Of a DNA stretch of 64,000 nt, positions 63,331 through 64,000 are shown one piece after another. The translations under genes were made by a program, and so were the position numbers. The notes beneath the pieces were generated by a model. That model saw nothing but the letters and a program-made list of their open reading frames with translations. It had not been told where the DNA came from and made no database searches. Location: contig NZ_VSZS01000060.1 of NCBI RefSeq assembly GCF_008180155.1, forward strand, positions 62,001 through 126,000. The letters run 5' to 3'. The DNA comes from Neoaquamicrobium microcysteis. Its GTDB lineage: Bacteria; Pseudomonadota; Alphaproteobacteria; Rhizobiales; Rhizobiaceae. Each line of letters starts with the position of its first letter. Positions within the stretch are counted from its first letter, which is position 1.

Positions 63331-64000
63331 TCACGAAGCCGTCGGGCTGCCCGCCAACTGCGGCTTGGCGGGCGCGCGATCGATATAGGCCCAGTCCGGC
63401 CGCTCGAACAGGAAGCGGCCGCGGCCCGTCCACTGGACGAGGCCGTAGAGCACTACCGGCCCGGTAACGCCGGCGATCGTGACCAGCAGCGCGACCATAC
63501 CGATATCCGTGATGATCCCGGTGCGGATGAGCACCACGCGCGCAACCGCCATCGGCAGGAAGAAGGCCAGGTAGATGACGATCGAGTGTGCGCCGAGCCA
63601 TGTAAGCCATTGCGACCACGACGCCTGAGAAAGCAGCGCCGATACGGCGACGATCGCCATGGCGCCTGCACCACCGAGCGCGAGCGACAGGACGGGCAGC
63701 GCCGCCAGCCCCGCGCCGCCACCCGCCGCGCCGTCCGACTGGAGGAGGAAGGCTAGCGAGGACGGCGCGGGGGTGAAAACGAAGATGCCGTTGACGACGG
63801 CCCAGAGCGCCAGAAGCGCGCCGGCTTTGGCGCGGTTGGCCAGAACCCATTCGGCGAGGTCGAAGATGCGCGCCGCCAGCGCGTAGCCGGCGAAGAAATA
63901 GACGTAGCGCGCGCAGAATTCGTCGAACAACATCGCGCCGGTATGGATCGGCAGCATCTCGAGCACGGCCGCCCACGCCAGCACCAGCCACACAGGCAGG
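63331..64000 (-). CDS. Acyltransferase 3-type membrane protein (5' end outside window)
   Basis: C-terminal 223 residues of an integral membrane acyltransferase. The frame stays open to the window edge, so the start lies beyond 64000. At least six hydrophobic segments are visible, including YVYFFAGYALAARIFDLAEW, the acyltransferase-3-like WLGAHSIVIYLAFFLPMAVA and a last helix VTGPVVLYGLVQW, followed by the soluble tail RPDWAYIDRAPAKPQL. Such proteins add acetyl or succinyl groups to surface glycans or glucans. No substrate can be inferred from the part seen. Confidence 0.85.
   Translation of the reverse strand, partial: LPVWLVLAWAAVLEMLPIHTGAMLFDEFCARYVYFFAGYALAARIFDLAEWVLANRAKAGALLALWAVVNGIFVFTPAPSSLAFLLQSDGAAGGGAGLAALPVLSLALGGAGAMAIVAVSALLSQASWSQWLTWLGAHSIVIYLAFFLPMAVARVVLIRTGIITDIGMVALLVTIAGVTGPVVLYGLVQWTGRGRFLFERPDWAYIDRAPAKPQLAGSPTAS

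Overview
The window reads as chromosomal DNA of a GC-rich alphaproteobacterium. Phyllobacteriaceae or a close relative in the Hyphomicrobiales (Mesorhizobium, Aquamicrobium or Chelativorans type) is the best guess. The reasons are the dense load of TRAP and ABC uptake systems, a smoEFGK-mtlK polyol operon, a promoter-like site matching the alphaproteobacterial general-stress sigma factor EcfG, and GC-rich palindromic intergenic repeats of the rhizobial kind. This is judged by eye from gene content, not from a search. No tRNA, rRNA, CRISPR array, phage gene or transposase was recognised.

Layout, left end: a TAXI-TRAP uptake system (1-3441: binding protein cut by the window edge, fused permease, DUF1850 protein). 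Then come a probable small ORF on the minus strand, a ferritin-like DUF892 protein behind the EcfG-type promoter, and a thioredoxin-like/enoyl-CoA hydratase/AtuA cluster followed by an MFS transporter (4598-9049). An operon at 9121-16481 joins an RpiR regulator, a class III aminotransferase, a BKACE (DUF849) enzyme, a second TAXI-TRAP system and a UspA protein. It looks like a self-contained route for importing an amino compound, transaminating it and cleaving the resulting beta-keto acid. A SorC regulator and the smoEFGK-mtlK-HAD-FGGY kinase operon (16588-25814) handle sugar alcohols.

Middle: 25819-40472 looks like a tryptophan/anthranilate catabolic island. It has a formylkynurenine-hydrolase-like enzyme and a stand-alone Lrp ligand-binding protein on the minus strand. 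Divergent from these are 2-aminobenzoyl-CoA monooxygenase/reductase, an SDR, a MarR regulator, a crotonase, an acyl-CoA dehydrogenase, a 2-aminobenzoate-CoA-ligase-like enzyme and tryptophan 2,3-dioxygenase. A Liv-type ABC importer and a RidA protein follow. Only kynureninase is missing from the path tryptophan to anthranilate to 2-aminobenzoyl-CoA to ring opening.

Right: 6-phosphogluconate dehydrogenase (gnd), then a LacI regulator divergent from a sugar ABC operon (43695-55518). That operon also carries two TIM-barrel isomerases, a Gfo/Idh/MocA oxidoreductase, an aldo/keto reductase, a GH43 beta-xylosidase, a TolB-like propeller and ribulose-phosphate epimerase. Two copies of the palindrome CTGTAACGTTACAG lie between the regulator and the operon. 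The last part is housekeeping: a soluble MCP-like protein, a 274-bp inverted-repeat element whose right end supplies the lysE stop codon, lysE, polA, an intergenic region that may hold a small RNA, an M20 dipeptidase, an RNase D-like exonuclease and the end of an acyltransferase gene.

The most interesting items are the complete-looking 2-aminobenzoyl-CoA island with paired palindromes in its divergent promoter, the aminotransferase/BKACE/TAXI-TRAP operon, the twin LacI operators, the covarying intergenic repeats and the 274-bp element.
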